Source: Bacteroidales bacterium UBA2714 (GTDB lineage Bacteria; Bacteroidota; Bacteroidia; Bacteroidales; P3). Taken from it: a DNA stretch of 25,835 bases. Every line of letters starts with the position of its first letter. The stretch's first letter is position 1. This document shows positions 7,260 through 13,381 of this stretch, one piece after another. Under the pieces are notes generated by a model that did not search any database, was not told where the DNA came from, and saw nothing but the letters and a program-made list of their open reading frames with translations. Location of the stretch: assembly GCA_002354035.1 (NCBI GenBank), contig DEKU01000006.1, forward strand, positions 1 to 25,835, written 5' to 3'. The translations under genes were made by a program, and so were the position numbers.

Positions 7260-9281
7260 TCAGAAGGCGCGGCGGTAGAGCTGGGCCACGGTGAGCAGGT
7301 GTTGCTGGACTTCGGCGGGGAGCTGCTGGAAAGGGGCTATGTCCTTGAGGGTGTGGCGCAGGTTGGCATGGCGCTTGTTGAGGATGGCAGCTTCCTGACG
7401 GGTCTGGTTGTCGTCGCAGTTGAGGGCTTGGTTGAGGAGGGCGCGCTGGTTGGCGGGGAGGGGCAGATAGTTGTCGAGCAGCATTTCCATGATCCAGCGG
7501 TTGTGCTCGAGATGGGCGAAGGCGAGGGTGAGGGGGTCGGAGTCGGCGGGGTCGGAGTTGTTGACGGCGAGGCTGCTTGTGGTGCGCAGGAGGGAGTCGA
7601 CGAACGAGGCGGCATGGAGGGCCTGGTGTTTCTGGGCTATGGAGAGCTGGCACCAGAGGTTGTTGAGCGAGGCGGGCTCGGAGGGAATGGTGGCGACGGG
7701 TTTGCCGCTTTCGATTTTGTGGTGGATATAGTTGATGCGCTTGGCGAGCAGAGTGAGGGCGGACTCGAAGGGGTCGAGGGAGGAGTCGGGCATGCCGAAA
7801 GGGACGACATTGTGGAAACGAGGCACTTCGGTCTGCGCGGAGCGGGCCAGGAGGGCGTCGAGGGGCTGGTAGACATAGATGAGGGGAGTGGCGGCGGAGG
7901 GGTCGTCGGAGTCGGAGATGGGATAGAAGGGAGCCGGGAGACTGAGGGCGTCGGAGAGGTTGTGGGAGGGCTGGTCGTCGCAGAAGGCCACGGAGACAAC
8001 CTGGTGGGGGTCGAGGGCAAAGGAGGTGAGCTGCTGGCGTACCCACGACTGGTGGACAGAGCCGTTGAGGAACTGGAACTCGATGTCGAGGAAGTCGCCA
8101 TAGGCGGGGTCGGGTCGGGAAGACTGCCACCCGCTGTCGTCGGAGCGGAGGGTGATGTGGGAGAGCTGGAAGAGGCCGGGATAGCGGGATTTGAAGAGGT
8201 CGACTTTTTGCTGGGCGAGGGGGTCGATGAAGGTGATGCAGGTGCGGAGCGGCCGAGCGGAGTCGGGGTTGAAGTTGGGATAGTGGCAGAGCTGTGCGGC
8301 GGCAGAGGCAAAGGCGAGACCCATGGGGGTGATGCCTACGATGACGAGGTGGACGCGGCGGTCGCTGTCGGGCGAGAGGAGGAAGCGGTCGAGGGTGAGG
8401 TGAGCGCCGTCGGGACCGGGACTGATGAGTGTCTGGCGGGCGATGGTCTCGAAACGGTTGATAACGGTGGTTTCGAGACTGGTGTGTGACTCGGGCGGGA
8501 GGTCGTGGAGGAGCTGGAGGGAGAGGAGGTTGTCGACATAGAGATAGCACTGGGCCAGGAGGGTGGCGCTGCTGCGGAGGGTGCGGAGGTGGTTCCAGGC
8601 GGTGATGTTGCACTGGTCGTTGTCGGGTTGGTTGTCTTCGCCGATGATAAGGATGGTGGAGGCCAGCTCGATTTGGCAAGAGCGGAGGGCGTCGGGGTCG
8701 GTGGGGAGGCCGTGGTAGAAGACGAGGGGTATGGAACGGGCGGCCTGAGGGAGGGCAGCCATGACGTGGTCGCGGAGGGTGGGAGTGGGTTGGGAGGAGA
8801 GGATGACCCAGGGGCGGCCTTGGAGCTCGGGCTTATTGTGGACGCTGTCGAGGAGGCGCAGGAGTTGGCTGCTGCCGCCGAGGACGAGGACGTGGTTGGC
8901 GAAATGGTAGCGGGCGCGGCCCTGGCGGAGGTTGTCGCGGCGGTTGAGGAGTATGACGGTGACGGCGGCGGTGAGGAAGGCGGCGATGAGCAGGGGGCCT
9001 ATGAGGACGATGAGGAGTTGGAAGAAGAGAGGGAGGGAAGAACGGAGCGGGAATTGGGCGCCGGAGAAGAAGAGACCTACAGTCTCGGCCCAGCGGGGCT
9101 GTCCGCCCGCGGTGGCCAGGGAGAGGGGTGTGGCGGGCCAGAGGAGGCCGATGAGCCAGAAAAGGAGCAGGAAGAAGAGACCCAACCCCAAAGGCCAGAG
9201 GAGTGTGCGCCAGGCATGGCGGGTGAGGAGGGAGCGGTCGAAATGCCACAGGAGGCGTTGAAAGCAGTGCTTGAATTGCAT
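7260..9281 (-). CDS. Membrane protein with two Rossmann domains and a RyR-like domain
   Basis: A 673-aa protein. Two long hydrophobic segments (about 28-50 and 83-112) form an N-terminal membrane part. Two nucleotide-binding-like Rossmann units follow: HVLVLGGSSQLLRLLDSV near 130-147 and HLVIVGITPMGLAFASAAAQ at 311-330. The C-terminus, about 540-655, looks like a RyR domain: W543, then LAFAHLEHNRWIMEML (586-601, family core LAxxEHxRW) and a late K/H-rich stretch KRHANLRHTLKDIAPF (636-651). The architecture recalls the RCK-gated CASTOR/POLLUX-type ion channels and the bacterial TrkA-N plus RyR proteins discussed in nucleotide-signalling conflict systems. I infer a membrane-bound sensor or ion-conducting protein gated by a nucleotide-like ligand. 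It lies 43 bases after a barrel protein gene on the same strand, probably one operon. Confidence 0.78.
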   Translation of the reverse strand: MQFKHCFQRLLWHFDRSLLTRHAWRTLLWPLGLGLFFLLLFWLIGLLWPATPLSLATAGGQPRWAETVGLFFSGAQFPLRSSLPLFFQLLIVLIGPLLIAAFLTAAVTVILLNRRDNLRQGRARYHFANHVLVLGGSSQLLRLLDSVHNKPELQGRPWVILSSQPTPTLRDHVMAALPQAARSIPLVFYHGLPTDPDALRSCQIELASTILIIGEDNQPDNDQCNITAWNHLRTLRSSATLLAQCYLYVDNLLSLQLLHDLPPESHTSLETTVINRFETIARQTLISPGPDGAHLTLDRFLLSPDSDRRVHLVIVGITPMGLAFASAAAQLCHYPNFNPDSARPLRTCITFIDPLAQQKVDLFKSRYPGLFQLSHITLRSDDSGWQSSRPDPAYGDFLDIEFQFLNGSVHQSWVRQQLTSFALDPHQVVSVAFCDDQPSHNLSDALSLPAPFYPISDSDDPSAATPLIYVYQPLDALLARSAQTEVPRFHNVVPFGMPDSSLDPFESALTLLAKRINYIHHKIESGKPVATIPSEPASLNNLWCQLSIAQKHQALHAASFVDSLLRTTSSLAVNNSDPADSDPLTLAFAHLEHNRWIMEMLLDNYLPLPANQRALLNQALNCDDNQTRQEAAILNKRHANLRHTLKDIAPFQQLPAEVQQHLLTVAQLYRRAF

Positions 9282-9324
9282 GGGTGACGGGATTGAATGG
9301 TTGGAGGGACGGGAGAAGGAGGGG

Positions 9325-9954
9325 TCAGAGCTTGAGGCTGAGGGCGAGGAAGTAGGTGCTGGAGGTTTCGATGAATGTGAACTCGTTCATGGCTACGCGG
9401 TAGCCGAGGTCGATGGAGAAGAAGTTGAGGAGGTCGAGGCCTATGCCACCGGCGAGGGAGTACTGGCCCACAATGCCGAATTGTTTTTGAAAGAGGGAGA
9501 ACTGCATGAGTGGTCCGGCATAGATGCGGGCGGCAAAGAGGGTGATGGGCTGCCAGCGGAGACCGAGGTAGAGCGGGACATCGAAGAAACTGTACTGGCG
9601 GATGTTGAAGGCGTGGGTGAGACCGCTGAAGAAGTTGGGCTTGAGAGCGGCCTCCTGCCAGTCGGTGGCGATGCCGTAGTGGACCTCGGGCTGGATGTAG
9701 AACGAGCGGAATATGGGCTGGCGGTAGGCGAAGCCGAGGGAGGTGTGGCTGAGGAGGGTGATGCTGCCTTGGTTGAAATCGGAGGTGAGGGAGCGGAGGT
9801 AGTCGCCGGTGGGGGTGTAGTAGTGGAGTTTGAGATAGAAGGCAGGTTTTTGCTTGCGGAAAGGCAAGAGGGAAGAAGAATCGGCACGGGAGAGGACCGG
9901 GGAACAGAGAGCCAGCAGGAGGGCAAGCAGGGCGATGCGGTGTGTGCGCTTCAT
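9325..9954 (-). CDS. Outer-membrane beta-barrel protein
   Basis: A 209-aa exported protein, starting at the ATG at 9954 that begins a proper signal peptide (MKRTHRIALLALLLALCSPVLS). A start 10 codons upstream is possible but would bury the signal. The mature part is made of alternating hydrophobic and polar beta strands rich in Tyr, Phe and Gly (for example SLGFAYRQPIF, FYIQPEVHYGIA, FFDVPLYLGLRW, FSIDLGYRVAM) and ends in YFLALSLKL, a typical barrel end. This matches the small Bacteroidetes outer-membrane barrel proteins with about eight to ten strands. It precedes the RyR/Rossmann membrane protein on one strand, so the two may connect outer- and inner-membrane functions. That link is inference. 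Confidence 0.8.
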   Translation of the reverse strand: MKRTHRIALLALLLALCSPVLSRADSSSLLPFRKQKPAFYLKLHYYTPTGDYLRSLTSDFNQGSITLLSHTSLGFAYRQPIFRSFYIQPEVHYGIATDWQEAALKPNFFSGLTHAFNIRQYSFFDVPLYLGLRWQPITLFAARIYAGPLMQFSLFQKQFGIVGQYSLAGGIGLDLLNFFSIDLGYRVAMNEFTFIETSSTYFLALSLKL

Positions 9955-9970
9955 AGTGTGCTGTTTTATG

Positions 9971-9997
9971 TGCGGCAAGGGCAAGGCGGTTGCCGCA
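9971..9997. repeat. 8-bp inverted repeat in the barrel gene leader
   Basis: TGCGGCAA (9971-9978) and TTGCCGCA (9990-9997) are exact reverse complements around 11 bases. They lie 17-43 bases before the barrel gene start and may act as an operator or leader hairpin. Confidence 0.45.
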
Positions 9998-10008
9998 TGG
10001 GGTTTTTG

Positions 10009-10028
10009 GCCTTTTTTAATTAAAAGGC
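10009..10028 (-). terminator. Possible terminator after HU
   Basis: A palindrome with GCC/GGC ends and an A/T-rich core (GCCTTTT with AAAAAAGGC on the minus strand) follows the HU gene by 65 bases. It has no T tract after the stem, so it is only a weak terminator candidate. Confidence 0.3.
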
Positions 10029-10093
10029 TAAACGGAGGAAGTCACTTTTTATTGCGTGGGAACAGAAAAAAAACGAAGCGCAGCAGAGAGGGG

Positions 10094-10366
10094 TTATTTG
10101 ACGGAGTGGAGAAGCTCTTTGCCGGGCTTGAAAGAGGGAGAGCAGTGGGCGGGGATGGTGGTGTGGGAGCCGCGGTTGATGTTGTAGACGGATTTCTCGT
10201 GGTGGCGTTTGATGGTGAAGGTGCCGAAACCACGGAAGTAGATGTTGTGGCCCTGGGTCATGTTGTCCTTGATGGTGTCGAGGAGGGCGTCGACGATGGT
10301 GATGCAGGATTGTTTGCGAATCCGTGTGCGGGAGTTGATTTGTTTGATAATATCGGCTTTAGTCAT
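10094..10366 (-). CDS. HU/IHF family DNA-binding protein
   Basis: A 90-aa HU-family protein, which binds and bends DNA as a dimer in the nucleoid. The full length and all landmarks are present: an N-terminal helix pair beginning MTKADIIKQI, the RGFGTFTIKRH turn at about 45-55, the DNA-binding arm region around 58-70 (NINRGSHTTIPAH), and the C-terminal SFKPGKELLHSV. The arm is divergent: it carries IPAHCSP where canonical HU has IPAxxxPxFKxGK, and there are two cysteines (near 21 and 75). It is one of two HU genes in the window; the other, at 22696, is more canonical. Expression probably starts from the box at 10603-10610, giving a leader of about 230 bases. Confidence 0.9.
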   Translation of the reverse strand: MTKADIIKQINSRTRIRKQSCITIVDALLDTIKDNMTQGHNIYFRGFGTFTIKRHHEKSVYNINRGSHTTIPAHCSPSFKPGKELLHSVK

Positions 10367-10602
10367 TAAGGTTGTATTTGTAGAGGTTGTTGTTAAGATT
10401 ATATGCAGGATAAGGAATGGTTGAGGGGACGAGAAAAAGAGGGCAGGAGACTGGGGAAAAATAGGGAAGAAGTGCTGTGGCAGCAGTTGGGGGCGATACG
10501 GGTATTGAGCATTTTCTGTCCATGTTTTGGTAATAGAAAGGTAAGCTATTTTATCCTTTTGATAGATGTTTGCATTGTTTTGTATCTTTTGTGTGAGTTA
10601 TG

Positions 10603-10610
10603 CAAAGATA
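10603..10610 (-). promoter_or_regulatory. Bacteroidetes -7 box upstream of HU
   Basis: The minus strand reads TATCTTTG followed by GCA, like the other promoters here. The nearest downstream minus-strand gene is HU, about 237 bases away, implying a long leader. Confidence 0.55.
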
Positions 10611-10775
10611 CACTTTTTTTCTAATATAGGCAAAAAATAATGGTGGGGAATGTTTTTCTTAACTATAATTGGGATAATGTGGCATGTGAATGTGAATGGC
10701 GAGAATGGGCAGTGAAGGGAGAGCGGCGGGAGACAGCCTGGCCAGGACAACGGATGGGGAACGGGGAGAAGGGGC

Positions 10776-10810
10776 AAAAAGAAAGGTCCCTGCGGGAAGG
10801 GGCAGGGACC
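10776..10810 (-). terminator. Rho-independent terminator of trigger factor
   Basis: On the minus strand a 9-bp perfect GC-rich stem (GGTCCCTGC with GCAGGGACC, 10785-10810) is followed by a T-rich run TTTCTTTTT. It lies 38 bases after the trigger factor stop. Confidence 0.85.
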
Positions 10811-10848
10811 GTGGTATGGGTGTGAGCGTAAAGACCCGTGGAGGGCGA

Positions 10849-12210
10849 TTACTGCTGGCGAGCAATTTCGCCGAACTCCTTGGCGGAGATTTTCTCGACA
10901 GTGGGGTTGACTTTGTCTTTGAAGAGGACGTAAGTCTTGTCGACGGTGAGTTTGTCGATAATCTGGCGGACGTTGTTGCGGTCCTGAGCGATGGTGCGAG
11001 CGGACTGCTCGAGGCGCTCTTCGTATTTGGCGTCGTCTTCGTCTTCCTGCTTGGAGCCGGAGTTGCGGAGGATGTCTTTCACGTAGTCGACTATCTCATT
11101 CTGGGTGGGATCGATGGACTGGATTTTGTTGAGGGAGTTGTCGAGGAGTTCCCATTTGAGCGAGGGGAGGTAGGTGTCGGCCCATTCGTTCTCGATGGTC
11201 TCGGCGGTGACGTTCTTGTCGTTGTTGCGGGAGAGGATCCAGCGTTTGAGGAAGGCTTCGGGCATGGGGGCGTTGAAGCTGTCGAGGAGCTGTTTGCGGA
11301 CTTGGTTGACGAAAAGGATCTGGCACTGCTCGTCGTTGGCTTTCTCGATTTGAGCGGAGACGGCTTTGCGGAATTTGTCGAGGTCCTTGATGTCCTGACC
11401 GGGGAAGACTTTCTGGAAAAGCTCTTCGTTGAGCTCGGCGGGAGTGATGTGGGAGCAGCCGCTGATTTCGAAACGGAGGTCGCTCTTGAATTTCTTGGCC
11501 TCGGCAGCGTCGAGACGGAGGACACGCTCGATGACGGAGGGTGTGAAGGCCTTGGCGGCATTGACGGTGACGGACTCTTTGGCTTTCTTGCCGATGAAGA
11601 GGGCTGCGACTTCGGGATCCTTGATGTCGGCGAGCTTGAAGGAGCAGAAGGTGGAGACGCCGCCTTCCTTGTCGGTGCCTTCCTTGGTGAGTTCGATGGC
11701 TTTGCCGTAGACTTGGGCGCCTTCGACGATGGCTTCGGGGGATTCGAATTTGCCGTAGCGCTCGGTGATGTCCTCAATCTGGGAGTCGATGTCCTTGGGG
11801 GTCACCTTGACGGAATAGAGCTTGGCGTCGACCTTGTCCCACTCGATGTTGATGTCGGGGAAGAGGGCGGCGTCGAAGTAGAAGGTGAAGTCTTTGCCGT
11901 TGGCAAAGTCGGGGGTGCCGGTTTTCTCCTCGTTGGAGAGGGGAGAGCCTATGATGTCGAGTTTCTCGTCGTCGATGTATTTGTAGAGAGACTCACCCAG
12001 GAGGTCTTGAACGGTGTCGGCTACGACCGCGGATTTGTAAATGCGCTGAATCAGTGCCATGGGGGCCATACCCTTGCGGAAGCCGGGGACGGTGGCTTTG
12101 TGTTGGTATTCTTTTAACTGTTTTGCAACCTTCTCGGCATAGTCATTTTCTGCAATGTCAACCCTGATACTGAGGTCCAAATCCCCTAAGTTTTCTCTGG
12201 TGATATTCAT
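10849..12210 (-). CDS. tig: Trigger factor (ribosome-associated chaperone, peptidyl-prolyl isomerase)
   Basis: A 453-aa trigger factor, the chaperone that binds the ribosome exit tunnel and shields nascent chains. The ribosome-binding signature is clear: VPGFRKGMAP at residues 41-50, followed by the family helix IQRIYKSAVVADTVQDLL. The order is as expected: N-terminal ribosome-binding domain (1-120), the linker and PPIase region (about 150-250, weakly conserved as in Bacteroidetes homologues), and a long helical C-terminal substrate-binding domain (from about 260). The length is close to the usual 430-450. The gene is monocistronic: it has its own promoter box at 12265-12272 and a strong terminator after the stop. 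The Bacteroidetes PPIase domain often lacks clear catalytic residues, so isomerase activity is uncertain. Confidence 0.95.
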   Translation of the reverse strand: MNITRENLGDLDLSIRVDIAENDYAEKVAKQLKEYQHKATVPGFRKGMAPMALIQRIYKSAVVADTVQDLLGESLYKYIDDEKLDIIGSPLSNEEKTGTPDFANGKDFTFYFDAALFPDINIEWDKVDAKLYSVKVTPKDIDSQIEDITERYGKFESPEAIVEGAQVYGKAIELTKEGTDKEGGVSTFCSFKLADIKDPEVAALFIGKKAKESVTVNAAKAFTPSVIERVLRLDAAEAKKFKSDLRFEISGCSHITPAELNEELFQKVFPGQDIKDLDKFRKAVSAQIEKANDEQCQILFVNQVRKQLLDSFNAPMPEAFLKRWILSRNNDKNVTAETIENEWADTYLPSLKWELLDNSLNKIQSIDPTQNEIVDYVKDILRNSGSKQEDEDDAKYEERLEQSARTIAQDRNNVRQIIDKLTVDKTYVLFKDKVNPTVEKISAKEFGEIARQQ

Positions 12211-12264
12211 CTTTTTTGTCTAATTTGTTGATTTATTGATATTTTATTATTTTCAAGCGAAATG

Positions 12265-12272
12265 CAAAGATA
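12265..12272 (-). promoter_or_regulatory. tig: Bacteroidetes -7 box for trigger factor
   Basis: The minus strand reads TATCTTTG followed by CA, about 55 bases before the trigger factor start. No clear TTTG is seen at -33; the DNA just upstream is a long A/T run. Confidence 0.75.
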
Positions 12273-12477
12273 CGAACTTTTTTTGATATATATATTTTTT
12301 AGGTGAAAGTGATTGAAAAAATAGGGTGGCGAGAGAAGGAAGTCGAGGAGGGCGTTTTTTATGATTGAGTATACTTGACGTCGCTGCGGTCGCGGAGGTC
12401 GCGTCTCTTCGAGACGCTGGCTCTTTGTGGAGTTTTATCACCGCACTGCGCTGCGCTTGTACGGTGTTATTGAGGTT

Positions 12478-12499
12478 AAGCCTCTTCGAGGCTTTTTTT
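12478..12499 (+). terminator. Terminator-like hairpin in repeat copy 1
   Basis: AAGCCTC (12478-12484) pairs with GAGGCTT (12488-12494) around a TTC loop, and the T run extends to 12499. No plus-strand gene ends here, so it may just be part of the repeat or may insulate the downstream operon. Confidence 0.5.
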
Positions 12500-12603
12500 C
12501 TGGCCTACGCGGGGCTGTGAGGTCGCGTCTCTTCGAGACGCTGGCTGTTAGTGGAGTTTTGTCACCGCACTGCGCTGCGCTTGTGCGGTGTTATTGAGGT
12601 TAC

Positions 12604-12621
12604 GCCTCTCCGAGGCTTTTT
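12604..12621 (+). terminator. Terminator-like hairpin in repeat copy 2
   Basis: GCCTC (12604-12608) pairs with GAGGC (12612-12616) around a TCC loop and is followed by five T. It is the equivalent of the hairpin in copy 1, 69 bases before the promoter box at 12690. Confidence 0.45.
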
Positions 12622-12689
12622 GGTGGCAAACGCGGAGCTGTTTTGATTGGTTCTCGGGTGAAAAAAAGTGCTGTATCAAGAAAAATGTG

Positions 12690-12697
12690 TATATTTG
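12690..12697 (+). promoter_or_regulatory. Bacteroidetes -7 box for the peptide-lipoprotein operon
   Basis: TATATTTG fits TAnnTTTG exactly and is followed by CA. No TTTG is seen at the normal -33 spacing. The next convincing gene on this strand starts at 13041, so the leader would be about 335 bases. Confidence 0.65.
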
Positions 12698-12759
12698 CAT
12701 CGCGGAAATAGAAACAATAAAAGCATGTAACAGTATAGAGATATAAGACATAGATAACT

Positions 12760-12997
12760 GAGCTTGACGCTCTTGTTCTCTCGAATTGAAGTCTGGTAAA
12801 CTGCATTAGCCGAGAATAAGAAAGCGGAGGGTTCACGTCCATGGGGCGTGGATTTTCGTATACTTATTTGGCTAAGGGTTTTTACCAGACACCCAATTCG
12901 AAAATAAGCAGTTTGAACGAAAGACTCACGCCTTTCTTCATGCCCCTTATTCAGAGAATATCGGCTTTCCAGCTCAGGCAGGGAAGCCGAAAACTGT
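12760..12997 (+). promoter_or_regulatory. Long structured RNA leader (candidate cis-regulatory RNA)
   Basis: A run of nested inverted repeats lies between the promoter box and the 54-aa peptide gene. A small hairpin GAGC/GCTC comes first (12760-12772). Then one long stem is built from CGAATTG (12782-12788) with CAATTCG (12894-12900), GTCTGGTAAA (12791-12800) with TTTACCAGAC (12881-12890), TTAGCC (12806-12811) with GGCTAA (12870-12875), GAATAAG (12814-12820) with CTTATTT (12863-12869), and a tip TTCACGTCC/GGGCGTGGA (12832-12852). A second domain is closed by CAGTTT (12909-12914) with AAACTG (12992-12997) and encloses GAAAG/CTTTC and CGGCTTTCC/GGGAAGCCG. I do not recognise a known riboswitch or ncRNA family. 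A mobile palindromic element or an invertible segment are alternatives. Confidence 0.55.
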
Positions 12998-13040
12998 TTG
13001 TATAGAGTAGGCATAAACAAACACTTAACAACAAAACACC

Positions 13041-13205
13041 ATGACAAATGACAAGAAACGGGAGTACAGCGCTCCCATGGTTGAAATTCTGAACGCCCGC
13101 GTGGAGCGTGGCTTCCAGGCCAGTGGCGCCGAGCTGCTCCCCACGGGCAGCAACGAGAACCTGGTCAGCAGCGGCGAAGTGCACGGCGGCAGTGACTTCG
13201 ACTAA
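13041..13205 (+). CDS. 54-aa peptide preceding a fimbrillin-like lipoprotein
   Basis: A 54-codon gene with an ATG just after an A/C-rich leader. It starts MTNDKKREYSAPMVEIL, continues through NARVERGFQASGAELL and ends SSGEVHGGSDFD. It has no signal peptide and no hydrophobic core. The pattern Y-x-x-P-x-x-E...E-x-G-F-x-x-S followed by a glycine/serine/acidic tail resembles small unnamed Bacteroidales proteins that I recall sitting before fimbrillin-type lipoproteins; this is memory, not a search. Codon use is GC-rich like the host, unlike the AT-richer lipoprotein gene that follows 176 bases later. It may be a regulatory leader peptide, a precursor peptide or a structural partner. Function unknown. 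Confidence 0.7.
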   Translation: MTNDKKREYSAPMVEILNARVERGFQASGAELLPTGSNENLVSSGEVHGGSDFD

Positions 13206-13381
13206 CATGCGGATGGGGAAGCTCCGCAGCGTGGAGACCCCCCGCTGGTTATTGAAAAATGTTCCTTGAATGAGTTGCCTTCTGCTTGCCCCTCTCCCGT
13301 TTTGAAAGGGGTGGAGCGCAGCGCAGGGGAATGGATATCCATCAAGGAGCCAAGTAAAACAATCAAAACAACAAACACAAA

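Larger units (their letters stand above)
10367..10848. other. Intergenic region between trigger factor and HU
   Basis: This 482-base stretch holds the trigger factor terminator, a minus-strand promoter box and, on plus, a TATCTTTT (10583-10590) with no gene behind it. A 54-codon minus-strand frame (10523-10359) overlaps the HU start but looks non-coding. Otherwise I see nothing in it. Confidence 0.6.
12395..12641. repeat. Tandem 124-bp repeat made of three hairpins per unit
   Basis: Two head-to-tail copies (12395-12518 and 12519-12641) agree at about nine positions in ten. Each unit holds, in order: a 7-bp palindrome GCGTCTC-TTC-GAGACGC; a longer hairpin closed by CACCGCAC with GTGCGGTG (perfect in the second copy, one mismatch in the first); and a GCCTC/GAGGC hairpin followed by T runs. 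No coding frame runs through it. It looks like an intergenic palindromic repeat element that has been duplicated. Confidence 0.85.

Noticed and set aside
8505..9287. Long plus-strand ORF rich in Glu and Gly opposite the RyR gene
   Set aside because: It is the mirror of a strongly C-biased minus-strand gene; its low-complexity acidic product is typical of a shadow frame.
10359..10523. A 54-codon minus-strand frame overlapping the HU start
   Set aside because: The product is rich in Pro, Ser and Tyr without a fold pattern and looks like a chance frame in the HU leader.
10583..10590. Plus-strand TATCTTTT box in the tig/HU gap
   Set aside because: No plus-strand gene follows within 2 kb, so it is probably chance.
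12782..12900. Invertible promoter flanked by inverted repeats
   Set aside because: The inner DNA is itself nested palindromes and has no TAnnTTTG box, so an RNA stem explains it better. Reads should still be checked.
12782..13000. Retron or group II intron RNA
   Set aside because: No reverse transcriptase gene lies nearby and no intron domain V-like hairpin was seen.
12841..13005. A 54-codon plus-strand frame (begins MGRGFSYTYLAKGF) in the structured leader
   Set aside because: The ATG is in the loop and stem of the strong hairpin, no ribosome site is seen, and its bases are better explained by the nested RNA stems. A leader peptide cannot be fully excluded.
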